Shown here: piece after piece, positions 1 through 9,362 of the stretch
How the letters are laid out: each line of letters opens with the position of its first letter
Position numbering within the stretch: position 1 is the stretch's first letter
Notes under the pieces: model-generated
What the model was told of the DNA's origin: nothing
The model's input: only the letters and a program-made list of their open reading frames with translations
Database searches by the model: none
Translations under genes and position numbers: made by a program
Source: Chryseosolibacter histidinae
Lineage (GTDB): Bacteria > Bacteroidota > Bacteroidia > Cytophagales > Cyclobacteriaceae
Length of the DNA stretch: 64,000 bases
Assembly (NCBI RefSeq): GCF_018598225.1
Contig: NZ_JAHESF010000014.1
Span: 62,001 to 126,000 of the forward strand
Direction of reading: 5' to 3'

Positions 1-190
1 AAATGCATTTCACTCCGATAGGAGTGCCCTGTCTATAGAATAGATCAATTGCCCAATCGGCTCCATAGGAGCCTCCTGAAATTCGTAATTTGAAATGCCA
101 GCGTAAAAGGAACGCGCGCGTCATTCTTATCATCGCTACAGCCTTCTGCTGGATAAATTCTCTGAATGACGGATCAAAAAAGACTCGTCC

Positions 191-218
191 GTGGACTGTC
201 GACTGTGGTCTGTGGACT
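191..218. repeat. Solo heptad arm, GTCCAC family, beside the porP-like stop
   Basis: About four imperfect copies of a 7-base unit (GTGGACT / GTCGACT / GTGGTCT on the plus strand; AGTCCAC on the minus strand). The arm lies two bases from the stop codon of the minus-strand PorP/SprF gene (221-223), so it is directly 3' of that gene. No second arm is seen between it and the window edge. The same unit family recurs at 36377, 47555/47755 and, with T for C, at 14161/14288 and 52604/52712. I see nothing else recognisable in bases 1-190. Confidence 0.7.
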
Positions 219-220
219 TT

Positions 221-1246
221 TCAATCCTTCACGAAAGTGGGGCAAGGAATATACTTCTGCCTCTTCACTTTGGCGCGGGAGGTGGCGATGTCGAGCTTGA
301 ATTTCAGGGCTACTTCGTGCGAGCCTCCGGAGATCGGGCCAAGCTCCGAGACGGTGACATCGTAGCTGTAGGTGACCTCGAACTTCTGGAGCTGAAATCC
401 GAGGATGACCACAACGGCATCCTGGCTCACGTTGTCGGCCTTGTTCTGGAGGATGGGAATACCTCGATACCACGCCCCGATCACAACAGGTTCATAGAAG
501 AAGTATGTGCCCAGGTCGAACTGATCGAAGTTACCCTGGTGCTTGTATACGAACGAAGGCATGATGGCAGCGACCCTGTCTTTTTTAAACACGCCATGAT
601 ACAAAGGTATGCGAACCCCGCCATGCATGGAGGTCTTCACGGGGATCTGGGCTTCTTCGTTGATAAGCGACCGGTTCGGATTGTTCAGGTGCCAGGCAGA
701 AAAGCCTAGCCAGAACTTGCGGCTGTAGGCAAGCATTCCACCACCGAAATCAAAATAGGATGTGCTCTGCAGGTTCGAAAAGACGGGATCATCTGAAGGT
801 ACGCCGCTGTCTGCATCAAACATCAGCTGATCGCCAAAGACCAGCTTGCTGAAGTCTATGTTTCTGTAACCCAGTCCGAAATTCAAACCTGACGAAAGCA
901 CCCATTTGTCATTCAGGTTCACTTTATAGGCATACTGAAAATTCAGCGTAGTAGACTTCAGGTTAGCGGTGCCGGCCTTATCCGTCATGATCATCACACC
1001 CAAACCACTGTTCAGGTGCTCGAGGTTGTAATCGTACGACAGGGCGTAGGTCACAAAGCCATTGGTGATGTTAGGCCACTGGTTGCGATGGTTGGCGATG
1101 ATGCGGTGATCTGATGACGTTCCTGTAAACGCAGGGTTTAACACCAGCGGCGCAGCATAATATTGGGAGAACTCCGGATCCTGCCCGAAACAAAGCTGTG
1201 CCACTGAAAGGCAAATCAAAAAACAAAAAACACTTTTCATGCTCAT
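221..1246 (-). CDS. PorP/SprF family type IX secretion outer-membrane protein
   Basis: 341 residues. A signal peptide (hydrophobic residues 4-18, cleavage after CFGQ) is followed by the family hallmark DPEFSQYYAAPLVLNPAFTG, then a beta-rich body with many alternating aromatic strands, as in PorP/SprF outer-membrane proteins of Bacteroidota. In the family, SprF is needed to deliver the adhesin SprB through the T9SS. Here the ATG at 1246 overlaps the stop of the upstream PKD adhesin gene by four bases, so the two are translationally coupled and probably form a dedicated partner-cargo pair. A second ATG at 1240 is possible. The length fits the family. The exact role (gliding, adhesion or another surface function) cannot be read from sequence. 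Confidence 0.9.
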   Translation of the reverse strand: MSMKSVFCFLICLSVAQLCFGQDPEFSQYYAAPLVLNPAFTGTSSDHRIIANHRNQWPNITNGFVTYALSYDYNLEHLNSGLGVMIMTDKAGTANLKSTTLNFQYAYKVNLNDKWVLSSGLNFGLGYRNIDFSKLVFGDQLMFDADSGVPSDDPVFSNLQSTSYFDFGGGMLAYSRKFWLGFSAWHLNNPNRSLINEEAQIPVKTSMHGGVRIPLYHGVFKKDRVAAIMPSFVYKHQGNFDQFDLGTYFFYEPVVIGAWYRGIPILQNKADNVSQDAVVVILGFQLQKFEVTYSYDVTVSELGPISGGSHEVALKFKLDIATSRAKVKRQKYIPCPTFVKD

Positions 1247-4200
1247 CGGATCAAATGAATATCTCCTACCCTGGTGATCGTTTCGCCGCTGCTGTATTTG
1301 GCCACGATCTTATATACATACACGTCCTGCTGGCAGAGCCTGCCCTGGTAGTATCCATCCCATCCACGCGCCGCATCCGTTGTTTCAAACAGAAGTTGTC
1401 CCCAGCGGTTGAACACCAGCATCTGGAATTCGGTGACACCATAGAGAATGGGCAGGAAAACATCATTCTGTCCTAAGCTGTTACCAGGGCCCGAGAGGTT
1501 GGGCGAGAACGCGTTCGGGATCAGCAGTTGCCCTGACCGCACAGTCTGAACGCCGGCTTCAAACTTCGTTGTATCAGAACATCCTTCGGCGTTGGTGGCG
1601 ACCAGCATCACATCAAAGCTGCCTTCGGCTTTGTAAACATGTTCAGGCTCAAAATCGGTTGAGGTAGTTCCATCGCCGAAATGCCACACGTAGCTGGTGG
1701 CACCGAAGCTTTGGTTGTCGGTGTAGAGCTTCCCCCCCGGGAACTGGATCTGTCTCGGTTTCACGTTGAACCGGGCGCTGGGCGAGTCAAACACTTCAAT
1801 GATGAGCTGCTTGGTGATCTGCGTTGTTTCACCGGCGACATTCGCAGCAGTAAGTGTAACGGTATATACACCCGGCTCATAATAAGTATAGGAAGGATTC
1901 ACCGCTTTTGAGGTTCCCTGATCCATCCCGAACTGCCACAAATAGCTCGACTCGTCGGCATACTTCGAACGATTGGTAAAATTCACCGTGAGCGGGGCAC
2001 ATCCGAAAGCAGGATCGTATTCAAATTCGAGCTCAGGCATCGTGGGACTGATCTGGATCGTAACAGCTCTTGTTTTGATGCAGTCGCCGTTCGATACGGT
2101 CAGCGTAATGGTGTACGTTCCCGGCGCCTTATACGTATGATCGAATGTTGCTGCGTTGCTGGTACCGGTAGCTCCGTCGCCAAAGTCCCAACGGTACTGC
2201 CAGGGGCCAGGTGTAGTGCTGTTGCTGATGGTGACTGTTGCCTGCGGATATTTTTGCGTCGGCGGTGTTGCTGTGAACATAGCATTGATAATGTCTGTCC
2301 GCTTCACCAAGACCTGCTTCGTTGTGACATTGCTCTGGCAATTGGCCAGGTTGGTGGTCACCAGGCGGATCTCCACATTCTGGTCAACGGCTTCGGAGCG
2401 GATGATCTCATAATCGAACCGATCACCTTCCGACACCGAGCTGAGCAACGTGACGCCATTGGAGATGATGGTCCATTCGTATTGCTGAAGCCCTTTCTGA
2501 AGCGCATTCAGGTTCAGCACCATGCGCTCGCATTCATATACGAGCGTATCGACAACAAAAGCCGATGACGGTACAGGACTCACCCTGATCACACGGGTGG
2601 AGTCGCCAAAACATCCGCTGGCAAGCGTTGTTCTCAGCGTGACAAAAAAATCTTTTAAGCCTTGTGTGCCATTGACAAAATTATAAATAAACGAAGGCGT
2701 GGTACCCGTGCTGGTCTGGCTGATCACGCCTGCATCATCACTGATGGTCCACCGGTAATCAGCGGGGTTCAGCGCTTGTGTTTGGTTATCAACCGAGAAC
2801 GACACTGACACCGGGCTGCAGTTCTTATTAAAGGGAGAGTAATTCAGTGAATTGAAACCTGCCGTCGGCCCCGGAAATACCGTGATGGTCTGTGATGCCG
2901 ATAAGCGCTCACAATCATTCACCGTAACAACACGCAGCCTCACCTGGTACACAAGGTTGGTGGTGCCGTAATTGGTAAAAGGCCTTGTAAAAATATTGGA
3001 GAATCCGGGGTCGCCGGGACGCTGCACGGAGTCCACTTCAAAACCAGAACCGTCGTCTATTTCCCAGCGGTATTCTTTGATCGCAACAGGTTGCCCCGTG
3101 ACGGCGTTGTTGGTGAAGTTCACAGTGAGCACACTGCAACCTGAGCTCTTATCGGGTACAAAATCAGCGTTGGGCTGCGGATCAACCGTAACCTCATGAT
3201 CAACGATGGCAGCACAGCCTCCGAGGTCGGTTGTTGTACGAAGGGCCACGCGGTGTGTACCGGGTGTCGGGAATGTGTATGTGAAAGTAGTTTGGTTATC
3301 GAAAGCCGGATCAGGCGAGAATGTAACGCCATCATAGTCCAGGTCCCATTCACGGAGCACGATCTGTTCTGCTGCCGCAGGATTCAATGTTGAGCGATCG
3401 GTAAACTCCGTTGCTGTTCCCTCACACACGCGGTTGAAGTCGAAGGCGGGCACCGGTTTACGCGACACCCTCACCAACGCTTCGTCGCTGGTCTCGCACG
3501 AGGTTACATTATCCTTGACGCGCAGCCTGACCCGATAAATTCCCGGGGTGATGAACAAGCGATCGAAAGGTCCCAACACGGTTGCTGAAAAACCTCCGCC
3601 CACAGGTGCCTCCAGTACCAGCGCATTATTCTGATCATAGAACTCCCAGCGCCACCGTGTTGAAGCTGTGGCAACGCCCACGGAAGCGTCATTGAATCGC
3701 GCCTGAAAAGTTGTGAAGGGAGCACTGTTCTCCTGGCAGAACTCGGGCGTGATGACATTGCCTGCAAGGTCGGTCACGCGGATCTGCGCTACCAGCGATG
3801 GCGAGATGGTAACCAACGCTTCCACTATTGCCTCGCAATTGCCGGCAGCGTTGGTATCACGCACGCGTAGCCGGATGAGCTTTTGCCCCGGCGAATCATA
3901 CGTAAATGTAGGGTTCCTGGCCGACCTGGTTGCGAGCGGTGCGCCCGTGCCAGCACTGTTGTCGTAGAACTGCCACGAATAGGCGAAGTTGGCGCCAGCG
4001 ATGGCCGGAGTCAGGTTCTCAAAATAAATGGCGTCACCCGCGCAAAAGATCGTCTGCAGCGGCCCCGTGGCATTGCCAAGCCGGGTTCTGAAGTCAGGCA
4101 CCGGCGAGTCTACGATCACGATCCTGGCAGTGGTCACCTGCGGACCATTGTCACCGTTGACGAGATCTCCGTTGACGGGATTGAAAGCATTTCCATCCGT

Positions 4201-4968
4201 CAGCACATTATCATAAGGATTACACTGGTTCCAGTTCTTGAGGGTGACCTCGAACTCCTTGCCGATATCAGCAGGCAATGTGGCCGGAACATCGATCGCA
4301 AGGCTTTGCTCACCGGGCGCATTCACAGGGTAAATAGGGTTTCTACCTGGCGCGGGATCACGGTAAGGAAAAGCACCAGGCGTTACGTTGTTCACACGAA
4401 TACCGGGGATCCTATTGGCCGCACTTCCGGTTCCATAGAGCCATTGGATCCATCGCGCTTCGTTGTTCTCACGCACGGGATTGGGATGCGGGAAGCAGTT
4501 CCAGTCACTATTATCCGTAAAACGCAGTGACGCAGCGTAGCCCTGGCACACCCTGAATGTTCCCGGATCGATGGATACTTCATCGTTGGTCCAGACTGTT
4601 ACGAAAATAGGCTCCAGCGGAACACTGCCCCGTGGGTTGCAACCGTTCTCCGCATCGACGGTAACCTGATAGAAACAATTCTGTGAGACGTTGGGATAGA
4701 CGTGAGAAATATCGGGGCCATTAGGACCGGCAACAACCTGTGTAAAAACTTCAGCGGGCGAGCCGTCACCCCAGTCCACATAATAACGTGTACCGGGTAC
4801 TGACTGAAAGTACGTGAGGCGGATAGAGAAATTGAACGGCGCGCAGCCTTTACTACTGCTCAGGAACTGGAAGCCGGGCTCCATGATCTGCCCGCTGCAT
4901 TGTGCCTTCACTGTTGCCGTAGCCGATAAAAAAATTAAAATCAGTATTACGTACTTTCTCACTTCCAT
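1243..4968 (-). CDS. PKD-repeat surface protein with T9SS type B (CHU_C) sorting domain
   Basis: 1241 residues. An N-terminal signal peptide (residues 1-22, ending VKAQ) is followed by a long chain of PKD/immunoglobulin-like modules; several carry the WDFGDG-type core (for example DFGDGATGTS, and HFGDGTTSTD near residue 1090) and the HVY/HTY...G.Y...L strand pattern. The last 90 residues match the gliding-motility-associated C-terminal domain: LIPNAFSPN, FNRWGQLLFET, GWDG, VYVYKI. This is the type B sorting signal, so the protein is likely secreted by the T9SS to the cell surface or medium. The downstream overlapping PorP/SprF gene is its probable secretion partner. No enzymatic domain is visible; adhesin or filament function is inference. 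Confidence 0.9.
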   Translation of the reverse strand: MEVRKYVILILIFLSATATVKAQCSGQIMEPGFQFLSSSKGCAPFNFSIRLTYFQSVPGTRYYVDWGDGSPAEVFTQVVAGPNGPDISHVYPNVSQNCFYQVTVDAENGCNPRGSVPLEPIFVTVWTNDEVSIDPGTFRVCQGYAASLRFTDNSDWNCFPHPNPVRENNEARWIQWLYGTGSAANRIPGIRVNNVTPGAFPYRDPAPGRNPIYPVNAPGEQSLAIDVPATLPADIGKEFEVTLKNWNQCNPYDNVLTDGNAFNPVNGDLVNGDNGPQVTTARIVIVDSPVPDFRTRLGNATGPLQTIFCAGDAIYFENLTPAIAGANFAYSWQFYDNSAGTGAPLATRSARNPTFTYDSPGQKLIRLRVRDTNAAGNCEAIVEALVTISPSLVAQIRVTDLAGNVITPEFCQENSAPFTTFQARFNDASVGVATASTRWRWEFYDQNNALVLEAPVGGGFSATVLGPFDRLFITPGIYRVRLRVKDNVTSCETSDEALVRVSRKPVPAFDFNRVCEGTATEFTDRSTLNPAAAEQIVLREWDLDYDGVTFSPDPAFDNQTTFTYTFPTPGTHRVALRTTTDLGGCAAIVDHEVTVDPQPNADFVPDKSSGCSVLTVNFTNNAVTGQPVAIKEYRWEIDDGSGFEVDSVQRPGDPGFSNIFTRPFTNYGTTNLVYQVRLRVVTVNDCERLSASQTITVFPGPTAGFNSLNYSPFNKNCSPVSVSFSVDNQTQALNPADYRWTISDDAGVISQTSTGTTPSFIYNFVNGTQGLKDFFVTLRTTLASGCFGDSTRVIRVSPVPSSAFVVDTLVYECERMVLNLNALQKGLQQYEWTIISNGVTLLSSVSEGDRFDYEIIRSEAVDQNVEIRLVTTNLANCQSNVTTKQVLVKRTDIINAMFTATPPTQKYPQATVTISNSTTPGPWQYRWDFGDGATGTSNAATFDHTYKAPGTYTITLTVSNGDCIKTRAVTIQISPTMPELEFEYDPAFGCAPLTVNFTNRSKYADESSYLWQFGMDQGTSKAVNPSYTYYEPGVYTVTLTAANVAGETTQITKQLIIEVFDSPSARFNVKPRQIQFPGGKLYTDNQSFGATSYVWHFGDGTTSTDFEPEHVYKAEGSFDVMLVATNAEGCSDTTKFEAGVQTVRSGQLLIPNAFSPNLSGPGNSLGQNDVFLPILYGVTEFQMLVFNRWGQLLFETTDAARGWDGYYQGRLCQQDVYVYKIVAKYSSGETITRVGDIHLIR

Positions 4969-5181
4969 GCCGGACTGATCTTGTTCACAACAAAGCCGTT
5001 AATGGTTCGAAGCTACTATAGGGAACCGACAGTAAAGTCAAAGCTTCGGTGAAGCGAGTGTATCAGGCATAAGCAGCAATTTTAAGATGATGGATTTTTC
5101 ATCATGATTTTTTTTCTTCGATGTGGATGAAATACTACAAGCGGCGGCATAATTTTTTACAGCGGGCGCGCGACTGAAGAA

Positions 5182-5218
5182 AAGAAGCAAGGAGCCAGGA
5201 GTAAGGAGTCAGGAGGAG
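5182..5218. repeat. Solo heptad arm, GTAAGGA/GCCAGGA family
   Basis: Tandem imperfect units of the type GCAAGGA, GCCAGGA, GTAAGGA, GTCAGGA. The same family appears next to rplI (25168) and after the 32535 membrane-protein gene (33062 and 33131). It lies in the 609-base gap between the divergent PKD adhesin gene and pyrG (4969-5577). Bases 4969-5181 hold no gene I can support; they presumably carry the adhesin operon promoter, but no clear -7 box was found. Confidence 0.6.
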
Positions 5219-5263
5219 CGAGTGTGAGAATCAGCTTGAGTGATCATCAAGAAAAAAATGCAG

Positions 5264-5370
5264 GTCCCGCTGATCGCGCAGATGAGCGCAGATTTTTAGA
5301 GCAGATATTTAGAGCAGATATTTAGAGCAGATATTTATCGGCGACTATCAGCGTAATCAGCGGGACATAT
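5264..5370. repeat. Inverted-repeat element, CGCTGAT family, with a 13-bp tandem repeat in its loop
   Basis: The left arm (5264-5292) reads GTCCCGCTGAT followed by CGC and GAT-containing units. The right arm (5341-5370) is its imperfect reverse complement, ending ATCAGCGGGAC. The loop holds three exact copies of a 13-mer, AGAGCAGATATTT, at 5298-5310, 5311-5323 and 5324-5336. A single arm of the same CCCGCTGAT family lies at 21104-21131. The element sits upstream of pyrG, between divergent genes. Confidence 0.75.
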
Positions 5371-5513
5371 TTCCGACCAATGAAGTGGATTATGACGGTT
5401 ATCGGAATCGCCGGCTCCTAATAAATATAAAATCCGGATTTTCATAAGGTTTGGGTTCACTTTGTGCCTTTTTGTTGCTGATTTCAAGTTTTTTAGGCCA
5501 TGATCGCAAAACG

Positions 5514-5545
5514 TTAAAATAATTAGCGTGAAAAAATTACCTTTG
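5514..5545 (+). promoter_or_regulatory. Candidate pyrG promoter (Bacteroidota type)
   Basis: TACCTTTG at 5538-5545 matches the Bacteroidota -7 consensus TAnnTTTG exactly. The -33 position, about 20 bases upstream (5514-5517), reads TTAA, a weak match to TTTG. Transcription would start near 5552, giving a leader of about 25 bases before the pyrG ATG at 5578. Confidence 0.5.
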
Positions 5546-5577
5546 TGCCCGGTTAATCGAAAGGGTCAATCTCAATC

Positions 5578-7194
5578 ATGTCTGCTGCCAAGTATATTTT
5601 CGTAACCGGTGGTGTTACTTCATCTCTGGGTAAAGGGATCATTGCTGCCTCGCTAGGTAAGTTACTGCAAGCCAGGGGGTTTAAGGTCACAATTCAAAAG
5701 TTCGATCCTTATATTAATATAGACCCCGGCACCCTTAATCCTTATGAGCACGGAGAATGTTATGTAACGGATGATGGAGCCGAGGCAGACCTTGACTTGG
5801 GTCACTATGAGCGTTTTCTGAACGTCCCTACCTCCCGCGCCAACAACATTACCACAGGTCGCATCTATAATAATGTCATCACCAAGGAACGCAAGGGTGA
5901 GTATTTGGGCAAAACCGTGCAAGTAGTGCCCCATATTACCGACGAGATCAAACGAAACATTTTCCTGCTGGGAGAAAGTGGTGAATTTGATTTTGTGATC
6001 ACGGAGATCGGCGGTTCTGTGGGCGACATCGAATCGTTGCCTTTCATTGAAGCGGTTCGCCAGGTGCGCTGGGATCTCGGGGCCAACAACGCGCTGGTGA
6101 TCCACCTGACGCTGATCCCCTACCTGAAAGCCGCCAAGGAGCTTAAAACAAAACCTACCCAACATTCTGTAAAAGAATTGCTTGCGGAGGGAATTCAACC
6201 CGATATTCTCGTTTGTCGCACAGAGCTTCCGCTGCCGATCGAGCTGCGCAAGAAGCTTGCCCTGTTCTGCAACGTACACCTGAACTCGGTGATCGAGGCC
6301 ATGGATGCCGACACGATCTATGACGTGCCCCTGCTCATGAAGAAGGAGAAGCTTGACGAGCGGGTGCTGGCCAAGCTCAAGATCCACGCGAAGGCGGAAC
6401 CCGACCTGGATCAGTGGAAAACCTTTCTGGGCAAACTGAAGAATCCCGTTGAGGAGATAAACATTGGCCTTGTGGGCAAATATGTATCGCTGCCCGACGC
6501 CTATAAATCCATCGCCGAAGCCTTCGTTCACGCCGGCGCTGAAAACGACTGTAAAATAAATCTGAAGTGGATCTCGTCTGAAGAGATAACCAAAGATACC
6601 GTAGAGACGGTGCTACAGGGTCTGCACGGCGTACTGGTGGCCCCCGGATTCGGCGAACGCGGCCTTGAAGGCAAGATCCAGGCGATCCGCCATGTGCGTG
6701 AGAGCAAGATTCCGTTCTTTGGCATCTGCCTCGGCATGCAGTGTGCTGTAGTAGAATTCGCCCGGAACGTTCTCGGATTGGAAGCCAGCTCAACAGAGTT
6801 GAACCCCAACACCAAGAACCCGGTTATCGATATGATGGAGGAGCAGAAGAAGATCACGATGAAAGGTGGTACCATGCGGCTCGGGGCTTATAACTGCAAG
6901 CTGAAAAAAGGAAGCAAAGCCCAGATCGCCTATGGCGAACCGACCATCCAGGAGCGTCACCGGCATCGTTACGAGTTCAACAACAAGTATCTCGAGCAGA
7001 TTGAAGCCGCTGGCCTGAAGGCGACCGGCGTGAATCCTGAATCGAACCTGGTTGAGATCGTTGAGTTGAAAGATCACCCCTGGTTTGTAGGAGTACAGTA
7101 TCACCCGGAGCTGAAAAGCACGGTGCTGAATCCACACCCGCTGTTTGTGAAGTTTACAGAGGCTGCGCTGAATTATAAAAAATTTCAGGTTTAA
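5578..7194 (+). CDS. pyrG: CTP synthase
   Basis: 538 residues, the normal family length. It makes CTP from UTP, ATP and glutamine in the cytoplasm. The N-terminal synthetase domain (1-270) opens with [17 protein letters not shown] and contains the [10 protein letters not shown] and [22 protein letters not shown] signatures. The C-terminal class I glutamine amidotransferase domain (about 300-535) contains the nucleophile elbow GICLGMQ (Cys near 383) and the catalytic QYHPE His-Glu pair near 516. The stop TAA (7192-7194) lies inside a TTTAAAG repeat arm. yidC follows in the same direction, separated only by that repeat element. Confidence 0.98.
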   Translation: MSAAKYIFVTGGVTSSLGKGIIAASLGKLLQARGFKVTIQKFDPYINIDPGTLNPYEHGECYVTDDGAEADLDLGHYERFLNVPTSRANNITTGRIYNNVITKERKGEYLGKTVQVVPHITDEIKRNIFLLGESGEFDFVITEIGGSVGDIESLPFIEAVRQVRWDLGANNALVIHLTLIPYLKAAKELKTKPTQHSVKELLAEGIQPDILVCRTELPLPIELRKKLALFCNVHLNSVIEAMDADTIYDVPLLMKKEKLDERVLAKLKIHAKAEPDLDQWKTFLGKLKNPVEEINIGLVGKYVSLPDAYKSIAEAFVHAGAENDCKINLKWISSEEITKDTVETVLQGLHGVLVAPGFGERGLEGKIQAIRHVRESKIPFFGICLGMQCAVVEFARNVLGLEASSTELNPNTKNPVIDMMEEQKKITMKGGTMRLGAYNCKLKKGSKAQIAYGEPTIQERHRHRYEFNNKYLEQIEAAGLKATGVNPESNLVEIVELKDHPWFVGVQYHPELKSTVLNPHPLFVKFTEAALNYKKFQV

Positions 7195-7270
7195 AATTTA
7201 AAGTTTAAAGTTCGTCGAGGTAGGACCAGCTTTGAAAAACTTTAAACTTGCAACTTCAAATTTTAAACTT
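7188..7270. repeat. Inverted-repeat element, TTTAAAG family, between pyrG and yidC
   Basis: The left arm (7188-7212) is made of TTTAAAG-like units and contains the pyrG stop codon. The right arm (7238-7270) is made of CTTTAAA / CTTCAAA units. The loop is about 25 bases. Solo arms of the same family occur at 50509 and 54238. An ATG in the right arm (7232) is in frame with yidC, but the 23 residues it would add are just translated repeat. Confidence 0.8.
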
Positions 7271-7300
7271 AAGGACTTCAAATCTGAAACTAGATTTTTC

Positions 7301-9157
7301 ATGGATAGAAATTCCGCTATTGGACTAACGTTGATCGCAGTGCTGCTGATGGCTTACTTTTACTGGTTTGCCCCACAGCCTCAGCCTGCTTCCCAACGAC
7401 CCGCTGTAACACAAACGCCTCAGGCAACCAGTCCTGACACAACGGCTCAGCAAGTTACTGCTGCCAGCGACAGCGCCCTTGCCGCAGCATATGGTGACCT
7501 CTCTACCTTTGCGCAGGGAAAAGAAGATATTTCAACCATCGAGACCGAAGACGTTCGCATCTCTTTCAGCAATAAAGGCGGTATCATCAAAACGCTGGAG
7601 CTGAAGCACTATCAGACCTACAAAGATTTCAAGAACGAGCGCGACTACGATGCACCTTCACAGAAGAACTTGAAGCTCATCTCGCCAGACCGCAGCAGGT
7701 TCAACCTGCTTTCAAAATACCAGGGCAAAGACATCGACCTCTATGCACTGTATTATAAAAGCGAACAAAGCAAAAAAGGCGACTCAACCGTTGTTACATT
7801 TTCAGCAACACTGAGCAACGGCGCTTACCTCCGCCACACCTACACCATTCCTGCCAAAGGATATGAGATCAGGTATAGCATCAGCCAGAAAGGACTCGAC
7901 CAGGATCTCACATCAGAGAACCTCACCTTCCAGTGGGACGACCAGATCAAACCGTTGGAGAAAGACCTGCAGGATACCAGGATCTATACTACCATCAGCT
8001 ACAATTTACCTTCTGAAGGTTTTGACGAATTAGCTGCAAGATCTACCGATACTGAAACAGAAGCCTTCACAGGTCCCGTAAAATGGACTGCCATCAAACA
8101 GAAGTTCTTCCTTTCTTCCATTATCGCGAAGAACAATTTCGCGGGTGGTGAAATAACGACAACCCATCCCGGTGCCGATACCTCGGTGGTGAAGTACGCG
8201 AAAATAAAACTGCTCATTCCCAAGAACGCCCTGGCTGACGGCACGGAAGACTTCAAGTTCTATGTAGGTCCGAACGACTATCAGGAAATCGGAAAAGTAA
8301 CGGATGAGTTCACCAAGAACGTTTATCTCGGATGGCCTCCGGTGTACTGGATCAACAAGTTTGTGATCTTCCCTGTCTTCCATCTGCTGACAAAGGTGAT
8401 CTCGAACTATGGACTGATCATCATCGTGCTCGTGATCCTGCTCAAGCTGGTGCTTGCCCCGCTTTCGTACCGCTCGTACCTGAGCATGGCAAAAATGAAA
8501 GTGCTGAAGCCCGAGCTCGACGAGATCAAAGAGAAACACGGTGAAGACATGACCAAAGTGCAGCAGGAGCAGCTGAAGCTGTACCAGTCGGTGGGCGTTA
8601 ACCCCATCAGCGGTTGTGTGCCGGTGCTGCTGCAGATGCCGATCCTCTTCGCGATGTTCTACCTCTTCCCTGCCAGCATCGAGTTGCGCCAGCAGCCGTT
8701 CCTCTGGGCGGAAGATCTTTCCACTTATGACTCGCTTATCCAGCTTCCGTTCACCATTCCTTTCGGTGTTGGTGATCACATAAGCTTGTTCACCCTGCTG
8801 ATGACCATCTCCACCCTCATCTACACGTGGCAGAACAACCAGCTGTCGTCTGTTCAGGGTCCGATGAAATCCATGTCGTACATCATGCCAGTGATCTTCT
8901 TCTTTGTGCTGAACTCATTCTCGGCAGGTCTTACCTTCTACTACTTCATCTCCAACCTTGTGACGTTCGCCCAGCAGGCCATCATCCGCAGGTTTGTTGA
9001 CGACAACAAGATCAAGGTGCTGCTGGAAGAGAACCGCAAGAAGAATGCTGCCGGTAATGGTAAGAAGTCCAAGTTCATGACCAAGCTGCAGGACGCCATG
9101 AAGGCCAGCGAAGAAGCCAAGCGGAAAGCCGAAGAAACGCGCAAGCGTAAAAAGTAG
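7301..9157 (+). CDS. yidC: Membrane protein insertase YidC
   Basis: 618 residues from ATG 7301. This start was chosen because MDRNSAIGLTLIAVLLMAYF is the classic YidC first membrane segment and everything upstream is repeat. The protein inserts and folds inner-membrane proteins, alone or with SecYEG. It has a first TM at 4-22, a low-complexity Pro/Gln/Thr linker, a large periplasmic P1 domain (about 60-340), and the Oxa1-like core (about 365-560) with the conserved cytoplasmic arginine in YRSYLSMAKMK, GCVPVLLQMPILFAMFY (about 435-455), and the last hairpin SAGLTFYYFISN. The C-terminal tail is Lys/Arg/Glu-rich, as in homologues that contact the ribosome. It lies upstream of parAB, resembling the origin-proximal clusters of other bacteria. 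Confidence 0.97.
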   Translation: MDRNSAIGLTLIAVLLMAYFYWFAPQPQPASQRPAVTQTPQATSPDTTAQQVTAASDSALAAAYGDLSTFAQGKEDISTIETEDVRISFSNKGGIIKTLELKHYQTYKDFKNERDYDAPSQKNLKLISPDRSRFNLLSKYQGKDIDLYALYYKSEQSKKGDSTVVTFSATLSNGAYLRHTYTIPAKGYEIRYSISQKGLDQDLTSENLTFQWDDQIKPLEKDLQDTRIYTTISYNLPSEGFDELAARSTDTETEAFTGPVKWTAIKQKFFLSSIIAKNNFAGGEITTTHPGADTSVVKYAKIKLLIPKNALADGTEDFKFYVGPNDYQEIGKVTDEFTKNVYLGWPPVYWINKFVIFPVFHLLTKVISNYGLIIIVLVILLKLVLAPLSYRSYLSMAKMKVLKPELDEIKEKHGEDMTKVQQEQLKLYQSVGVNPISGCVPVLLQMPILFAMFYLFPASIELRQQPFLWAEDLSTYDSLIQLPFTIPFGVGDHISLFTLLMTISTLIYTWQNNQLSSVQGPMKSMSYIMPVIFFFVLNSFSAGLTFYYFISNLVTFAQQAIIRRFVDDNKIKVLLEENRKKNAAGNGKKSKFMTKLQDAMKASEEAKRKAEETRKRKK

Positions 9158-9290
9158 GTTTATCCACCAGGGCTCTCTGGCTCATTATCAAGAATTTACA
9201 GCGGAAATCCGGCCTTTTCCAGACGTTTTCCATGTTTAAAGATTGTGCAACGATTGTGGATAACACGTTCCACGATGTTCCACGCGCCTA
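9158..9290. promoter_or_regulatory. DnaA-box-like and parS-half-like sites upstream of parA
   Basis: This 205-base gap between yidC and parA (9158-9362) holds TGTGGATAA at 9255-9263, the exact reverse complement of the E. coli DnaA box TTATCCACA, and a one-mismatch box TTATCCACC at 9160-9168. Just after the first lie two direct copies of GTTCCACG (9267-9274 and 9277-9284, 10-base spacing). GTTCCACG is one half of a parS-like palindrome; no full palindrome is present. Roles in origin function or ParB autoregulation are inference. Confidence 0.45.
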
Positions 9291-9309
9291 TAAAATTCCT
9301 ATATATTTG
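9277..9309 (+). promoter_or_regulatory. Candidate parAB promoter
   Basis: TATATTTG at 9302-9309 is an exact TAnnTTTG -7 box. The expected -33 position falls in the second GTTCCACG copy (TTCC at 9278-9281, a poor TTTG match). The parA ATG is at 9363. If real, a protein bound at the GTTCCACG pair would cover the promoter. Confidence 0.4.
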
Positions 9310-9362
9310 TAGCCCCGGTCCGGACTATTTGATTGAAGCACCGGGTTTACATTTTTTAAACG

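Noticed and set aside
5662-6531. Long antisense reading frame (289 codons) opposite pyrG
   Set aside because: It lies entirely opposite a fully conserved CTP synthase, has no recognisable domain and no start context; it is a composition shadow.
7232-7300. Upstream ATG extending YidC by 23 residues
   Set aside because: The added residues are the translated TTTAAAG repeat arm, and the ATG at 7301 begins exactly at the classic YidC membrane segment.
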